Shown: positions 38,197 to 46,407, counted from the stretch's first letter. The stretch: DNA of 64,000 nucleotides from Hyphomicrobiales bacterium (GCA_900470155.1 UBZT01000009.1:639522-703521), one strand, 5' to 3'. A program made the numbers and translations. The notes: generated by a model from the sequence alone, not told the origin.

Positions 38197-38225
38197 AGAA
38201 CAGGTAAAATAATTTTACCTGTTCT
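38197..38225. promoter_or_regulatory. Perfect 29-bp palindrome upstream of lldD
   Basis: AGAACAGGTAAAAT (38197-38210) and ATTTTACCTGTTCT (38212-38225) are exact complements around a single A. It is 73 bp before the lldD ATG and 29 bp after the previous stop. It may be an operator for a lactate-responsive regulator (GntR type) or a terminator with a very short T run. Confidence 0.6.
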
Positions 38226-38297
38226 TTGCGGTTCCAGTTCACAGGCGGCCCGCTACCATGATATGGCGGAACCGGGAACATTCCGGAGAACCAGAGC

Positions 38298-39443
38298 ATG
38301 GCACCGATCCTCGAAATTGCCGACCTGAAAAAGCTGGCGCGCAAGCGTGTGCCAAAACTGTTCTTCGACTATGCCGACAGCGGCTCCTACACGGAATCGA
38401 CCTATCGGGCGAACGAGAACGACTATGCGCGCATCAAGCTGCGCCAGCGCGTGCTGGTCGATATGAGCAATCGCTCGCTTGAAACGACGATGATCGGCGA
38501 AAAGGTGACGATGCCGGTAGCCCTATCTCCGACGGGCCTGACCGGCATGCAGCATGCCGACGGCGAAATGCTGGCGGCCCAGGCGGCCGAGGAGTTCGGC
38601 GTGCCGTTCACGCTGTCGACAATGAGCATCTGCTCGATCGAGGATGTCGCCTCGGTGACGACGAGACCCTTCTGGTTCCAGCTTTACGTCATGCGCGACC
38701 GCGATTTCGTCATCAACCTGATCGAGCGCGCCCGTGCCGCCAGATGCTCGGCACTTGTGCTCACCGCAGACCTGCAGATCCTTGGCCAGCGCCACAAGGA
38801 TATCCGCAACAGCCTGTCGGCCCCGCCGAAGCTGACGCCGAAGCACCTCTTCCAGATGGCCATGCGGCCGCGCTGGTGCTGGGACATGCTGCACACGCAG
38901 CGCCGCACCTTTCGCAACATCCATGGCCATGCCAAGAACGTCTCGGACCTAGCGTCCCTCGGCGCCTGGACGAACGAGCAGTTCGACCCCAAGCTCTCCT
39001 GGGACGATGTCGCCTGGATCAAGGAACGCTGGGGCGGCAAACTGATCATCAAGGGTATCCTCGATGTCGAGGACGCCCAGATGGCGGCAAAGACGGGTGC
39101 CGATGCGATCATCGTCTCCAATCATGGTGGCCGCCAGCTCGATGGCGCCCATTCCTCCATCGCCATGCTGCCGCGCATCGTCGATGCGATCGGCGACCAG
39201 ATCGAAGTGCATCTCGATGGCGGCATCCGCTCTGGCCAGGACGTGCTGAAGGCGATCGCGCTCGGCGCCAAGGGCACCTATATCGGCCGCCCCTTCCTCT
39301 ACGGCCTCGGCGCCATGGGCAAGCAGGGTGTCACAACGGCATTGGAGATCATCCAGAAGGAAATGGATGTCACCATGGCACTGTGCGGCAAGCGGCAGCT
39401 CGCCGACATCGACCGGACGATCATCGCCGAAAGCCCGTTCTGA
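38298..39443 (+). CDS. lldD: L-lactate dehydrogenase / alpha-hydroxy-acid oxidase (FMN)
   Basis: 381-residue FMN-dependent TIM-barrel enzyme oxidising L-lactate to pyruvate with transfer of electrons to the membrane. Visible motifs: PVALSPTGLTGM, FQLYVMRDRDF, LTADLQILGQRHKD, and SNHGGRQLDG with catalytic His276 and Arg279, then HLDGGIRSGQDVLKA and GRPFLYGLGA for phosphate binding. The length fits bacterial LldD. CGGAGA lies about 9 bases upstream. The palindrome before it suggests a specific regulator. Mandelate or other 2-hydroxy acids are alternative substrates. Confidence 0.9.
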   Translation: MAPILEIADLKKLARKRVPKLFFDYADSGSYTESTYRANENDYARIKLRQRVLVDMSNRSLETTMIGEKVTMPVALSPTGLTGMQHADGEMLAAQAAEEFGVPFTLSTMSICSIEDVASVTTRPFWFQLYVMRDRDFVINLIERARAARCSALVLTADLQILGQRHKDIRNSLSAPPKLTPKHLFQMAMRPRWCWDMLHTQRRTFRNIHGHAKNVSDLASLGAWTNEQFDPKLSWDDVAWIKERWGGKLIIKGILDVEDAQMAAKTGADAIIVSNHGGRQLDGAHSSIAMLPRIVDAIGDQIEVHLDGGIRSGQDVLKAIALGAKGTYIGRPFLYGLGAMGKQGVTTALEIIQKEMDVTMALCGKRQLADIDRTIIAESPF

Positions 39444-39470
39444 AGGTCCTGTATTGACGGGCTGAAGTCG

Positions 39471-39491
39471 GCGCCTGTCGCTCAGGCGCCA
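39471..39491. terminator. Hairpin between convergent lldD and phosphoesterase genes
   Basis: GGCGCCTG (39471-39478) pairs with CAGGCGCC (39484-39491), 5-base loop. No T tract; probably a bidirectional stop or barrier 27 bp after lldD and 8 bp before the end of the opposing gene. Confidence 0.5.
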
Positions 39492-39498
39492 TCAACAA

Positions 39499-40245
39499 TC
39501 AATCCAGCCATCCGCCCGCCAAAGCCGCGGACCAATCGGCACGCCCCCTCTCGGCTGCAAGCCGCGACATCGCCATGTTGTCATAGGGCACCAGCCGGAA
39601 GGTGACCGACCAACCGGCGGGCGTCTTCTCCAAGATCGCGTAGGACGCCAGCGGCGTGCCCGTCTCGACCTTGTGAAAATACGGCGCATCATCATCATAG
39701 CCCGGACCGCCGACGCTGCCGGGATTGACGATCAACCGCCCATCCGCCAGGCGCACCGCCCGGGGAATATGGGAATGGCCGCAGAGGATCATCGGTTGGC
39801 GCACCCCCTCGGCAAACGCCTCAATCTCGGCTTTCGGTCGCAGATGCACATGGCCTTGCTCACTCACCCCTTCAAGCCAGTAAACACTGTCACTCGTCGG
39901 CGTCGCATGGCAAAGATAGACCTCGTCACGCCAGATCTGCGAAAACGGCAGCGATTTCAACCAGTCCAGATGATCCGGCGACAGCTGCGCATAGGCATCC
40001 GCTTCCCAGCTATGCATGTCGCCGGTCGCATGTTCGATCAAATACCGGTCGTGATTGCCGCAGACTGTCGTCAACCCAAGTCCGACCAGACGGTCGGCGG
40101 TGCGTCCGGCTTCCAGCGGTCCCGACAGGCTGTCGCCGAGATTGACGACATCGCCCGCCGCGATGCCTTGCGCCGCGATATCGGCAAGAACAGCGTCAAG
40201 GGCGAGACAGTTGCCGTGTATGTCGGCAATGGCTGCAAAACGCAT
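39499..40245 (-). CDS. Metallophosphoesterase (YfcE/calcineurin-like)
   Basis: 248 residues. Metal ligands are in ADIHGN (about 7-12), LGDSLSGP, CGNHDRYL (about 63-70) and CGHSHIPR (about 161-168), with a single-domain calcineurin-like fold. It probably hydrolyses a phosphodiester or nucleotide. It is the last gene of the mntA-hepT-allA-uraH operon: its ATG shares one base with the uraH stop (TGATG). A purine-related phosphoester is a reasonable guess from position only. Confidence 0.85.
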   Translation of the reverse strand: MRFAAIADIHGNCLALDAVLADIAAQGIAAGDVVNLGDSLSGPLEAGRTADRLVGLGLTTVCGNHDRYLIEHATGDMHSWEADAYAQLSPDHLDWLKSLPFSQIWRDEVYLCHATPTSDSVYWLEGVSEQGHVHLRPKAEIEAFAEGVRQPMILCGHSHIPRAVRLADGRLIVNPGSVGGPGYDDDAPYFHKVETGTPLASYAILEKTPAGWSVTFRLVPYDNMAMSRLAAERGRADWSAALAGGWLD

Positions 40246-40601
40246 CAGCTTCCCCGGTAAGTCGAATAGCCATAGGGCGAAAGCAGCAGCGGCACATGGT
40301 AATGTGCGGTGGTGTCGGATATGCCGAAACGGATCGGGATCACATCGAGGAACAGCGGATCGGTCAGGGCAAAGCCTCGGGCTTTCAAATAATCGCCGGC
40401 GTGAAACAGCAGCTCATATTGCCCGGCCTGAAACTCATCTCCCGAAAGAATAGGCCCGCCATCGACCCGTCCATCGTCATTGGTGAAGACTGTCTTGACC
40501 AGTTCCGCCTCATCGCCGCCCATGCGCATCAGGTGGATTTTCAGCCCCTGGGCAGGCTTGCCAAGCGCAGTGTCGAGCACATGGGTGGTCAGGCCGGTCA
40601 T
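40245..40601 (-). CDS. uraH: 5-hydroxyisourate hydrolase (transthyretin-like)
   Basis: Hydrolyses 5-hydroxyisourate, the product of PuuD, to OHCU. 118 residues with the family marks: [16 protein letters not shown] at the start with its histidine, the central arginine-containing strand, and the C-terminal tetrapeptide YRGS that closes the active site. Overlaps allA by 4 bp and the next gene by 1 bp. Confidence 0.95.
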   Translation of the reverse strand: MTGLTTHVLDTALGKPAQGLKIHLMRMGGDEAELVKTVFTNDDGRVDGGPILSGDEFQAGQYELLFHAGDYLKARGFALTDPLFLDVIPIRFGISDTTAHYHVPLLLSPYGYSTYRGS

Positions 40602-41098
40602 AGGCGGGACTCCAGAATCACAAAGGGATGAACGAAGAAATATTCCTCGAGATTGTTTCCCGGCCCGTCTCGATCGGCAACCAGAAAATCGCTGCTTTCA
40701 CCAATTGCCATCAACGGATGGTGCCAGACATTGCGGTGGTAGTTCACGCCCTGATGCGCTTGCGCATGAAAAAGCAGCGGCCGTCCCGGAACGCCGCCTT
40801 CATCCGGCGACACCGCAAGCAAGAATGGCCGACCCGACAGCGGCGTAAAGCTCTGGCTGCCCAGCGGATGTCGCTCCATCATGCCGAGCGCATAGGGAAA
40901 CGCCCGTGGCTGGCCGCGAAAGATGCTGAGGATCACCCGCGCGCCCTCGCCGATTACTTCGGGCGCAGACAGCGCGTGATATCGCTCGGTCGTTCCACCG
41001 TTGATCAGGCGCATGGCGGAAGGCCTGGCTTCGATGACATCGCCGAACGGTGCGAAGGCCTCGTCCGTCAGCGGCTGGATGGAAAGGATATTGGGCAA
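40598..41098 (-). CDS. allA: Ureidoglycolate lyase
   Basis: Splits ureidoglycolate into glyoxylate and urea. 166 residues with [25 protein letters not shown] and [16 protein letters not shown] typical of AllA. The start codon is TTG at 41098, supported by AAGGGGAG 7 bases upstream; that ribosome site is formed by the last codons of hepT. So translation is coupled to the toxin gene 4 bp upstream. It overlaps uraH by 4 bp. Confidence 0.93.
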   Translation of the reverse strand: MPNILSIQPLTDEAFAPFGDVIEARPSAMRLINGGTTERYHALSAPEVIGEGARVILSIFRGQPRAFPYALGMMERHPLGSQSFTPLSGRPFLLAVSPDEGGVPGRPLLFHAQAHQGVNYHRNVWHHPLMAIGESSDFLVADRDGPGNNLEEYFFVHPFVILESRL

Positions 41099-41102
41099 GC
41101 AG

Positions 41103-41468
41103 TCACTCCCCTTGCGGATGTATGTCCAAGATCGCGCCGATGGCTACCGCAAGCTCCAGTGCTTCGGTTTTCGCCGTATCAAAAACTCGTTCCTGATTGA
41201 TATCGAAATATCCATGCGCCATCCGGTTCCGCATCCCGCGAACCGCGTGCCAGGGAATCTCTGGATGGTCTGCAGCGAAATCCGGAGCAAAATCCTCCAA
41301 TTGCACCGCGGTCTCGCCAGCCATGAACAGGCTCATGGCAACGGCACGCTGCACGATCAGATTGTCGCCAAATGCGGCGCGGTCCATATCTTTGCAAAAT
41401 TCATGCGCGTCCAAAGCAGCTTGTCGCATGCGTTGCAGCAACAATTTCACCCGTTCGATGCGGCTCAT
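41103..41468 (-). CDS. hepT: HepT-like HEPN ribonuclease toxin (DUF86)
   Basis: 121-residue all-helical HEPN protein. The catalytic RX4HXY motif is intact: Arg80-N-R-M-A-His85-G-Tyr87. In known HepT-MntA pairs the antitoxin blocks the RNase by adding AMP to this tyrosine. It overlaps the mntA stop by 4 bp and is 4 bp from allA, whose ribosome site lies in its last codons. Both active-site residues and length indicate a functional toxin. Confidence 0.9.
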   Translation of the reverse strand: MSRIERVKLLLQRMRQAALDAHEFCKDMDRAAFGDNLIVQRAVAMSLFMAGETAVQLEDFAPDFAADHPEIPWHAVRGMRNRMAHGYFDINQERVFDTAKTEALELAVAIGAILDIHPQGE

Positions 41469-41758
41469 ACCGGTTTCGCCTCGGCCAGAATACGCGCTCT
41501 AAATTCCTCGGGTATGTCACCGGGCGTCAGCAGATGCACAGGCGTATCGCCAGCCAACTGCTCCAACGCATGCTGAAGTCCTCCGAGCGTCAAAAGAGTG
41601 GAGCCCGGCAAGTCATCCACCAAAATATCGAGATCACTGCCCGGCCTGTCATCGCCACGGGCAACCGAGCCGAAAACGCGCGGGTTTCCCGCATTGAAGC
41701 GCCTCGTCGCCTCGCGGATCGCTATCCGGTTCTTTTCCAGCACCTCCGACGGACGCAT
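41465..41758 (-). CDS. mntA: MntA-like nucleotidyltransferase antitoxin
   Basis: 97-residue minimal nucleotidyltransferase. The motif GSX10DXD is exact: Gly30-Ser31, ten residues, Asp42-L-Asp44 (in SDLDILVD). MntA enzymes AMPylate the HepT tyrosine and neutralise it. The start at 41758 has AAGGAGAG 7 bases before it; an upstream start at 41779 is less likely. It heads a tightly packed set that runs through hepT, allA, uraH and a phosphoesterase. Confidence 0.9.
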   Translation of the reverse strand: MRPSEVLEKNRIAIREATRRFNAGNPRVFGSVARGDDRPGSDLDILVDDLPGSTLLTLGGLQHALEQLAGDTPVHLLTPGDIPEEFRARILAEAKPV

Positions 41759-41837
41759 CGACACTCTCCTTGCCCGCAATATAGAGCAATCCCATGTACC
41801 GAGAAAGCGCCCACGGCAAGGCAGTCAGTCCCCTCAA

Positions 41838-41870
41838 ACGAAAACAGCGCCGGCGTGTAGCCGGCGCTGT
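41838..41870 (-). terminator. Intrinsic terminator of glnII
   Basis: ACAGCGCCGGC (41844-41854) and GCCGGCGCTGT (41860-41870) make an 11-bp perfect stem. Read on the minus strand it is followed by TTTTCGTTT. It separates glnII from the mntA operon. Confidence 0.85.
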
Positions 41871-41893
41871 CTAAATCATCAGTCCGAAAAGGA

Positions 41894-42934
41894 TCAGGCA
41901 GCAGACTTCGCGTAGTCGGCCAACGGAACTTCGGCGATCGTGGCCAGAACGCGCGAAGCGATCTGGTACGGGCAGCCCTGGCTGTTCGGACGACGGTCTT
42001 CGAGGTAGCCCTTGTAGCCGTTGTTGGCGAAGGAGTGCGGAACGCGGATCGAGGCTCCACGGTCAGCGATGCCGTAGGAGAACTTGTTCCACGGAGCCGT
42101 CTCGTGCTTGCCGGTCAGACGCAGGTGGTTGTCCGGACCGTAAACGTCGATATGCTCTTTCCAGTTCTTGGCGAAAGCAGCCATGAGGGCTTCGAAATAT
42201 TCCTTACCGCCGACTTCGCGCATGAACTTGGTCGAGAAGTTGCAGTGCATGCCAGAGCCGTTCCAGTCGGTGTCGCCGAGCGGCTTGCAATGGAACTCGA
42301 CATCGACGCCGTACTTTTCGCAAAGGCGAAGCAGCAGGTAGCGAGCGATCCAGATTTCGTCGGCGGCGCGCTTCGAGCCCTTGCCGAACACCTGGAATTC
42401 CCACTGGCCCTTGGCCACTTCGGCATTGATGCCTTCGTGGTTGATACCGGCTTCGAGGCACAGGTCGAGATGCTCTTCGACGATTTCGCGGGCGATTTCG
42501 CCAACATTCTTGTAGCCGACGCCGGTGTAGTACGGACCCTGCGGAGCCGGGAAGCCGTTTTCCGGGAAGCCGAGCGGGCGACCGTCCTGGTAGAGGAAGT
42601 ATTCCTGCTCGAAGCCGAACCAGGTGCCTTCGTCGTCGAGAATCGTCGCGCGGCTGTTGGTTGCATGCGGCGTGACGCCATCCGGCATCATGACTTCGCA
42701 CATGACGAGCGCGCCGTTGGTGCGGGCCGGATCCGGGTAGATTGCGACCGGCTTCAGAACGCAGTCGGAGCTATGGCCTTCGGCCTGCATCGTCGACGAA
42801 CCATCGAAGCCCCACAGCGGCAACTGGTCCAGGGTCGGAAATTCGTTGAATTCTTTGATCTGCGTCTTGCCACGCAGGTTTGGCACCGGCTTGTAGCCGT
42901 CGAGCCAGATATACTCGAGCTTGAACTTGGTCAT
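41894..42934 (-). CDS. glnII: Glutamine synthetase type II
   Basis: Eukaryotic-type glutamine synthetase that joins ammonia to glutamate using ATP, found in rhizobia beside GSI. 346 residues: YIWLDGY, WGFDGSST, FGFEQEYFL (metal glutamates), NGSGMHCNFSTK, GKHETAP and GASIRVPHSF mark the active site. ATG 42934 matches the family start. A sigma-54 promoter and NtrC-like dyads lie upstream, so it should be induced when nitrogen is scarce. The gstI-like gene is divergent. It ends at a strong terminator. Confidence 0.97.
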   Translation of the reverse strand: MTKFKLEYIWLDGYKPVPNLRGKTQIKEFNEFPTLDQLPLWGFDGSSTMQAEGHSSDCVLKPVAIYPDPARTNGALVMCEVMMPDGVTPHATNSRATILDDEGTWFGFEQEYFLYQDGRPLGFPENGFPAPQGPYYTGVGYKNVGEIAREIVEEHLDLCLEAGINHEGINAEVAKGQWEFQVFGKGSKRAADEIWIARYLLLRLCEKYGVDVEFHCKPLGDTDWNGSGMHCNFSTKFMREVGGKEYFEALMAAFAKNWKEHIDVYGPDNHLRLTGKHETAPWNKFSYGIADRGASIRVPHSFANNGYKGYLEDRRPNSQGCPYQIASRVLATIAEVPLADYAKSAA

Positions 42935-43023
42935 CAATCGTCTCTCTTCAGTCAAGCGCTCGCCATGGAAGCGCAACAGAGGGGGGTGATTCTCCGGCAG
43001 GCCGGCGAGTCACCCGAGATAAA

Positions 43024-43039
43024 AGCAGGAAGCGTGCCA
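43024..43039 (-). promoter_or_regulatory. Sigma-54 (-24/-12) promoter of glnII
   Basis: On the minus strand TGGCACGCTTCCTGCT gives GG at -24 and GC at -12 with exactly ten bases between; consensus TGGCACG-N4-TTGCW with one mismatch. Predicted transcript start near 43013, about 79 bases before the glnII ATG. Confidence 0.8.
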
Positions 43040-43234
43040 ACTCGACGCCACTGTCATGCAACTGATGCATTTTGCCGCAAGTGCGCGGTAAATCGGCAAC
43101 CAAAACAGGCCGCCATTGAACGCCAAACCCTTGTCCCGAAGGAACCTTGCGCTGCCTTTGAGTGTTTTCACCACACATCCTTGCGACAGCTTAATCTGAT
43201 GATTTGTCGACCACCTAATAAAATGCAGAAATAC

Positions 43235-43271
43235 TGCCTATAGATTAGGCAATTTGCACTTTTCATGTGCA
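43235..43271. promoter_or_regulatory. Two tandem 17-bp dyads, likely NtrC sites
   Basis: TGCACT-N5-TGTGCA (43255-43271) fits the NtrC consensus TGCACC-N5-GGTGCA. An adjacent dyad of the same size, TGCCTA-N5-TAGGCA (43235-43251), has its centre exactly 20 bp away, about two helical turns. They lie about 200 bp upstream of the glnII -24 element and 67-103 bp upstream of the gstI-like ATG. Confidence 0.65.
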
Positions 43272-43337
43272 TATCAGTTTAGGCTGTGATATCTAGATTT
43301 ATCGAGACAACACTCGGTTGAAACGAGAGGCAGTAGC

Positions 43338-43517
43338 ATGACAACGAACATGGTTCGGGAATCGGCGAAAATCTACGAATTCCCAGTGCGGAACCTGCAA
43401 AGGCTCAAGGAAATGCGCGACAGTGCAGCGGTGAAGCCCGTTATCTATGAGAGCGGCGCGGCCAGCTGGTACCACGAAGAAGCGATCCGCGAGGCTGATG
43501 AGGCGCGCAAGCAGTAA
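43338..43517 (+). CDS. gstI: GstI-like small protein (DUF2735 type), glutamine synthetase translation inhibitor
   Basis: 59 residues, an easily missed gene. Translation begins MTTNMVRESAKIYEFPV and ends in a charged helix READEARKQ. AGAGG lies 8 bases before the ATG, and two hairpins follow the stop. It resembles the DUF2735 family. In Rhizobium leguminosarum a small gene, gstI, is divergent from glnII and represses GSII production after transcription; NtrC activates glnII and represses gstI. Position, size and the NtrC-like dyads match that system. Identity is by family likeness and gene order. Confidence 0.8.
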   Translation: MTTNMVRESAKIYEFPVRNLQRLKEMRDSAAVKPVIYESGAASWYHEEAIREADEARKQ

Positions 43518-43832
43518 GACTGGCATACGATGCCAAAGGCCGCCCTTGTAAAGAGCGGCGTTTGATGTGTGCGTACGAGCGGGCCGGAGCGCCCGCTTTG
43601 TCGTTTGAGGGGTATTGCCCTGTATTCGACGACTTTCCCAGCCGTCCATGTCTTTGCCGTTGTCATCTTAGAGGTTTGGATCGAACGCGGCCGGCGCGTC
43701 GCGGAGCAATGCGGTTGAGCGGCGCGAAGATTTCGATCGGAGACGGCATCGCCCTTGGGCACCGTGGCTTACGCGAGAATGAAGGCGATGGCCGCAAAAT
43801 CGGGCACGGTGATGGTCGAGTTTTCAGACGCG
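43518..43832. other. 315-bp region after gstI
   Basis: Contains two hairpins behind gstI (43539-43559 and 43578-43607) and no convincing gene. The plus-strand frames across 43562-43987 are antisense to uraD and lack ribosome sites. Confidence 0.6.
43578..43607 (+). terminator. Terminator downstream of gstI
   Basis: AGCGGGC (43578-43584) pairs with GCCCGCT (43591-43597), then TTTGTCGTTTG. A first hairpin (GCCGCCCTT at 43539-43547 with AAGAGCGGC at 43551-43559, one mismatch) precedes it, giving a tandem stop. Confidence 0.65.
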
Positions 43833-44330
43833 TCAGCTATTCTCGGGCAAAAGGCTATCAAGGCGAAGCCGGGCAATCTTCTCGACCTGCTGGCAGGCGG
43901 TATCGAGCTCCTGTTCGCGGCTATTCTCGATCCGCTGTTCGAAAGCAGCAAGGATATCGTCCTTGGTCAGTCCCTTCACCGCAATGATGAAGGGAAAGCC
44001 GAATTTCTCGGTATAGGCCGTGTTGAACGCGGTGAAGCGCTCGTGCTCGTCCGGGCTTAGCCGATCGAGCCCGGCGCCCGCCTGTTCCCTTCGGCTGTCC
44101 TCGGTCAGATCGCCGGCAATCGCCAACTTCCCGGCAAGATCAGGATGCGCACGCAGGACGCCAAGCCGTTCATCGACACTCGCGGTGCGGAAGATCGCGG
44201 CCATTCCGTCATGCACATCGGCGGCCGTCAGCGGCTCGACAATGAAGCCGGCGTCGAAGGCCCGCTCTGCGATGAAGGGCGAGTGCTCGAAAACGCCGCC
44301 GAAGCGCGCAACGATTTCCGCTCTGTCCAT
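43833..44330 (-). CDS. uraD: OHCU decarboxylase
   Basis: Decarboxylates 2-oxo-4-hydroxy-4-carboxy-5-ureidoimidazoline to S-allantoin, the step after UraH. 165 residues, all-helical. RAHPDLAGKLA (about 60-70) holds the catalytic histidine; SRREQAGAGLDRLSPDE and YTEKFGFPFIIAVKG are the other conserved blocks. It lies 295 bp downstream of puuE on the same strand. Confidence 0.95.
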   Translation of the reverse strand: MDRAEIVARFGGVFEHSPFIAERAFDAGFIVEPLTAADVHDGMAAIFRTASVDERLGVLRAHPDLAGKLAIAGDLTEDSRREQAGAGLDRLSPDEHERFTAFNTAYTEKFGFPFIIAVKGLTKDDILAAFEQRIENSREQELDTACQQVEKIARLRLDSLLPENS

Positions 44331-44625
44331 ATGAAGCCCCGATTCTCGGTGTGGTTTGCCCGACGCCGATGGCCGGGCGAGGAAGGTATTGCGGCTCCGC
44401 GCGGCGCACGCCCGGACAGTATCGGCTCAAGGATTAGCGAAGCCTCGCCGCGTTGTCGAGATTCAAAAAAACAAGCGCTTTATGTCCAAACCAGTGAACA
44501 TGGCGCCTCGCTCACGCACCGACCGCGGTGCGACCGCCGGGCGCAATCCTCAATCAAGACCGCCGCACTGGAACGTTCCGCCAATTCAGTCGGAGTGCCC
44601 CGACGGCTGGGGAAAGCCGCACCCC

Positions 44626-45546
44626 TTACCATTCAGGCTTGTGATGCGCATGCCAGTGTTTGGCGATCTCCAGCCGTGTCGGCACCCAGACATCCTGGTG
44701 AGACAGTACATATTCGACAAAGCGACGCAGCGCTGCAATGCGGCCAGGGCGACCGACGAGGCGGCAGTGCAGACCGACCGACATCATCTTGGCCTGCCCT
44801 GCCTCACCTTCGCGGTAGAGCTCGTCGAAAGCGTCTTTCAGATAGGCAAAGAACTGATCGCCGGAATTGAAACCCTGCGGCGTGGCAAACCGCATGTCAT
44901 TGGTGTCGAGCGTATAGGGAATGATCAGAAAGGGCTTGCCATTCTGATCCGGCACCCAGAACGGCAGGTCGTCGGAATAGTTGTCGGACGAATAGAGGAA
45001 CCCGCCCTCCTCCATCACCAGCCTGAGCGTATTGTCCGACGGCTTGCCCTGGTACATGCCGTAGGGCCGTTCGCCCGCCACCTCCGTGTGCACACGCACC
45101 GCATCGAGAATGTGCTGACGTTCCTTCTCTTCCGGATAGTCCTTGTATTCGTGCCAGCGATAGCCGTGCGAGGCGATTTCCCAACCGGCTTCATTCATCG
45201 CGGCAACAGCATCCGGGTTGCGCGCCATCGCGAGTGTCACGCCGTAGACGGTGACCGGCACATTGTGCTCGGTGAACAGCCTGTGCAGGCGCCAGAACCC
45301 GGCGCGTGAACCGTATTCATAGATCGATTCCATGTTGAGATTGCGCTGGCCCGGCCAGGCCGCAGCCCCGACGATCTCCGACAACAGGTTTTCCGAGGCC
45401 GGGTCGCCATCCAGAATGCAGCTTTCGCCACCTTCCTCGTAGTTCAACACGAACTGGACCGCGATCTTAGCCCCACCCGGCCATTTCGGATCGGGAACAT
45501 TGCGGCCATAACCGACGAGATCACGGGGATAAGTCTCGTGCGTCAT
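44626..45546 (-). CDS. puuE: Allantoinase PuuE (polysaccharide-deacetylase fold)
   Basis: Opens allantoin to allantoate without the metal centre of classic allantoinase. 306 residues. The start YPRDLVGYGRNVPDPKWPGGAKIA and FVLNYEEGGE are typical of PuuE, as is GWEIASHGYRWHEY with the histidine pair. ATG 45546 has AGAGGTG upstream; a TTG one codon earlier is less likely. uraD follows on the same strand, giving the sequence UraD then PuuE in the pathway. Confidence 0.94.
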   Translation of the reverse strand: MTHETYPRDLVGYGRNVPDPKWPGGAKIAVQFVLNYEEGGESCILDGDPASENLLSEIVGAAAWPGQRNLNMESIYEYGSRAGFWRLHRLFTEHNVPVTVYGVTLAMARNPDAVAAMNEAGWEIASHGYRWHEYKDYPEEKERQHILDAVRVHTEVAGERPYGMYQGKPSDNTLRLVMEEGGFLYSSDNYSDDLPFWVPDQNGKPFLIIPYTLDTNDMRFATPQGFNSGDQFFAYLKDAFDELYREGEAGQAKMMSVGLHCRLVGRPGRIAALRRFVEYVLSHQDVWVPTRLEIAKHWHAHHKPEW

Positions 45547-45646
45547 CAAATCACCTCTGCTGTTGTCGCCGTGAGGCTAAGCAGACGGGCATGTCCTGTC
45601 GAGACGCTACAGCCGCTTTTTCGCTGCAACACAGCAGCCGAGTGGT

Positions 45647-46354
45647 TCAGGCAATCCTGCGATTGGACACCCTGCCCATCGGATGCAGCGAATGCACTGT
45701 GAAAGGCGCGCCCTGCTCAGCCTCAACGAACAGTGCCAGATTGGAAACGACAACAGGCTCGCTCAAAGCCTGATCGAAATGCGCCCGCATCGCCTGTTCG
45801 ATGCGCGGAAAATCACGCGCAAGCAGCGGTCCCGTCAATGTCATGTGAAAGCGAAACTCATCCATCACATAGGCATGGCCCCAGCGATGCAGGTTGGAAA
45901 ACTGCGGCGCAGACAGGCGTTCCGGATTGCGCCGTTCGATTTCCATTTCGCTCAGCGGCGCGCGAAAGCCATCGAAGGCCTGCACGACCGAGGCGGCCAG
46001 ATAGTCGATATCCGTGCATGGCCGGTCCAGCACCAGACCATAGACGTCACCGATGCGGCCAACGTCCAAACCGTCGAGAACCACCGGCTCCATGCTTCCG
46101 GCAAAATGCATCAGTTCCCGCAGCAGCGCACTTTCGCTGCTCCCCTCACTCAGCCTGAACGGCGCCTTGAACGTCGCATGGAAGCCGACACGGCGCGGCA
46201 TGGCGGTATGAAAGGCGATTTCATGAATACCCAGGCCCTTGAGGCCGGGATGGTCGACAGGATAACCGGAATACACATTACGCCCAAGCCAGCTGGCCGC
46301 GGCGAGGCTCAGCGGGTCCCCTGAGGGCGGTGTGAAACATATGGCGTACCGCAT
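45647..46354 (-). CDS. DUF1045 protein, 2H phosphoesterase-like
   Basis: 235 residues. Two HxT motifs of the 2H phosphodiesterase fold are visible: GFHATFKAPF (about 57-66) and FHMTLTGP (about 168-175). DUF1045 proteins occur in phosphonate operons in some Rhizobiales and may act on a cyclic phosphodiester; no phosphonate gene is near here. A very strong ribosome site AGGAGGAGGTG lies 8 bases before the ATG. A palindrome sits just upstream. Confidence 0.85.
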   Translation of the reverse strand: MRYAICFTPPSGDPLSLAAASWLGRNVYSGYPVDHPGLKGLGIHEIAFHTAMPRRVGFHATFKAPFRLSEGSSESALLRELMHFAGSMEPVVLDGLDVGRIGDVYGLVLDRPCTDIDYLAASVVQAFDGFRAPLSEMEIERRNPERLSAPQFSNLHRWGHAYVMDEFRFHMTLTGPLLARDFPRIEQAMRAHFDQALSEPVVVSNLALFVEAEQGAPFTVHSLHPMGRVSNRRIA

Positions 46355-46375
46355 GCGAGCACCTCCTCCTGGCTC

Positions 46376-46407
46376 GTTGAAGGCACATTAGCATGTGCCG
46401 TTTCAAC
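46376..46407. promoter_or_regulatory. Palindrome upstream of the DUF1045 gene
   Basis: GGCACAT-TAGC-ATGTGCC (46382-46399) is a perfect dyad, flanked by GTTGAA (46376-46381) and TTCAAC (46402-46407), extending the symmetry with a 2-base bulge. 22 bp upstream of the ATG; probably an operator. Confidence 0.45.

Noticed and set aside
41465..41779. Upstream start of mntA at 41779
   Set aside because: The ribosome site AAGGAGAG fits the ATG at 41758, and the extra seven residues do not match the family.
43051..43068. CTGTCAT-GCAA-CTGATGC as a PHO box near glnII
   Set aside because: Only one half-site matches; the second has three mismatches, so phosphate control is not supported.
43562..44060. 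Plus-strand frames of 141 and 101 codons
   Set aside because: Antisense to uraD; no start signals.
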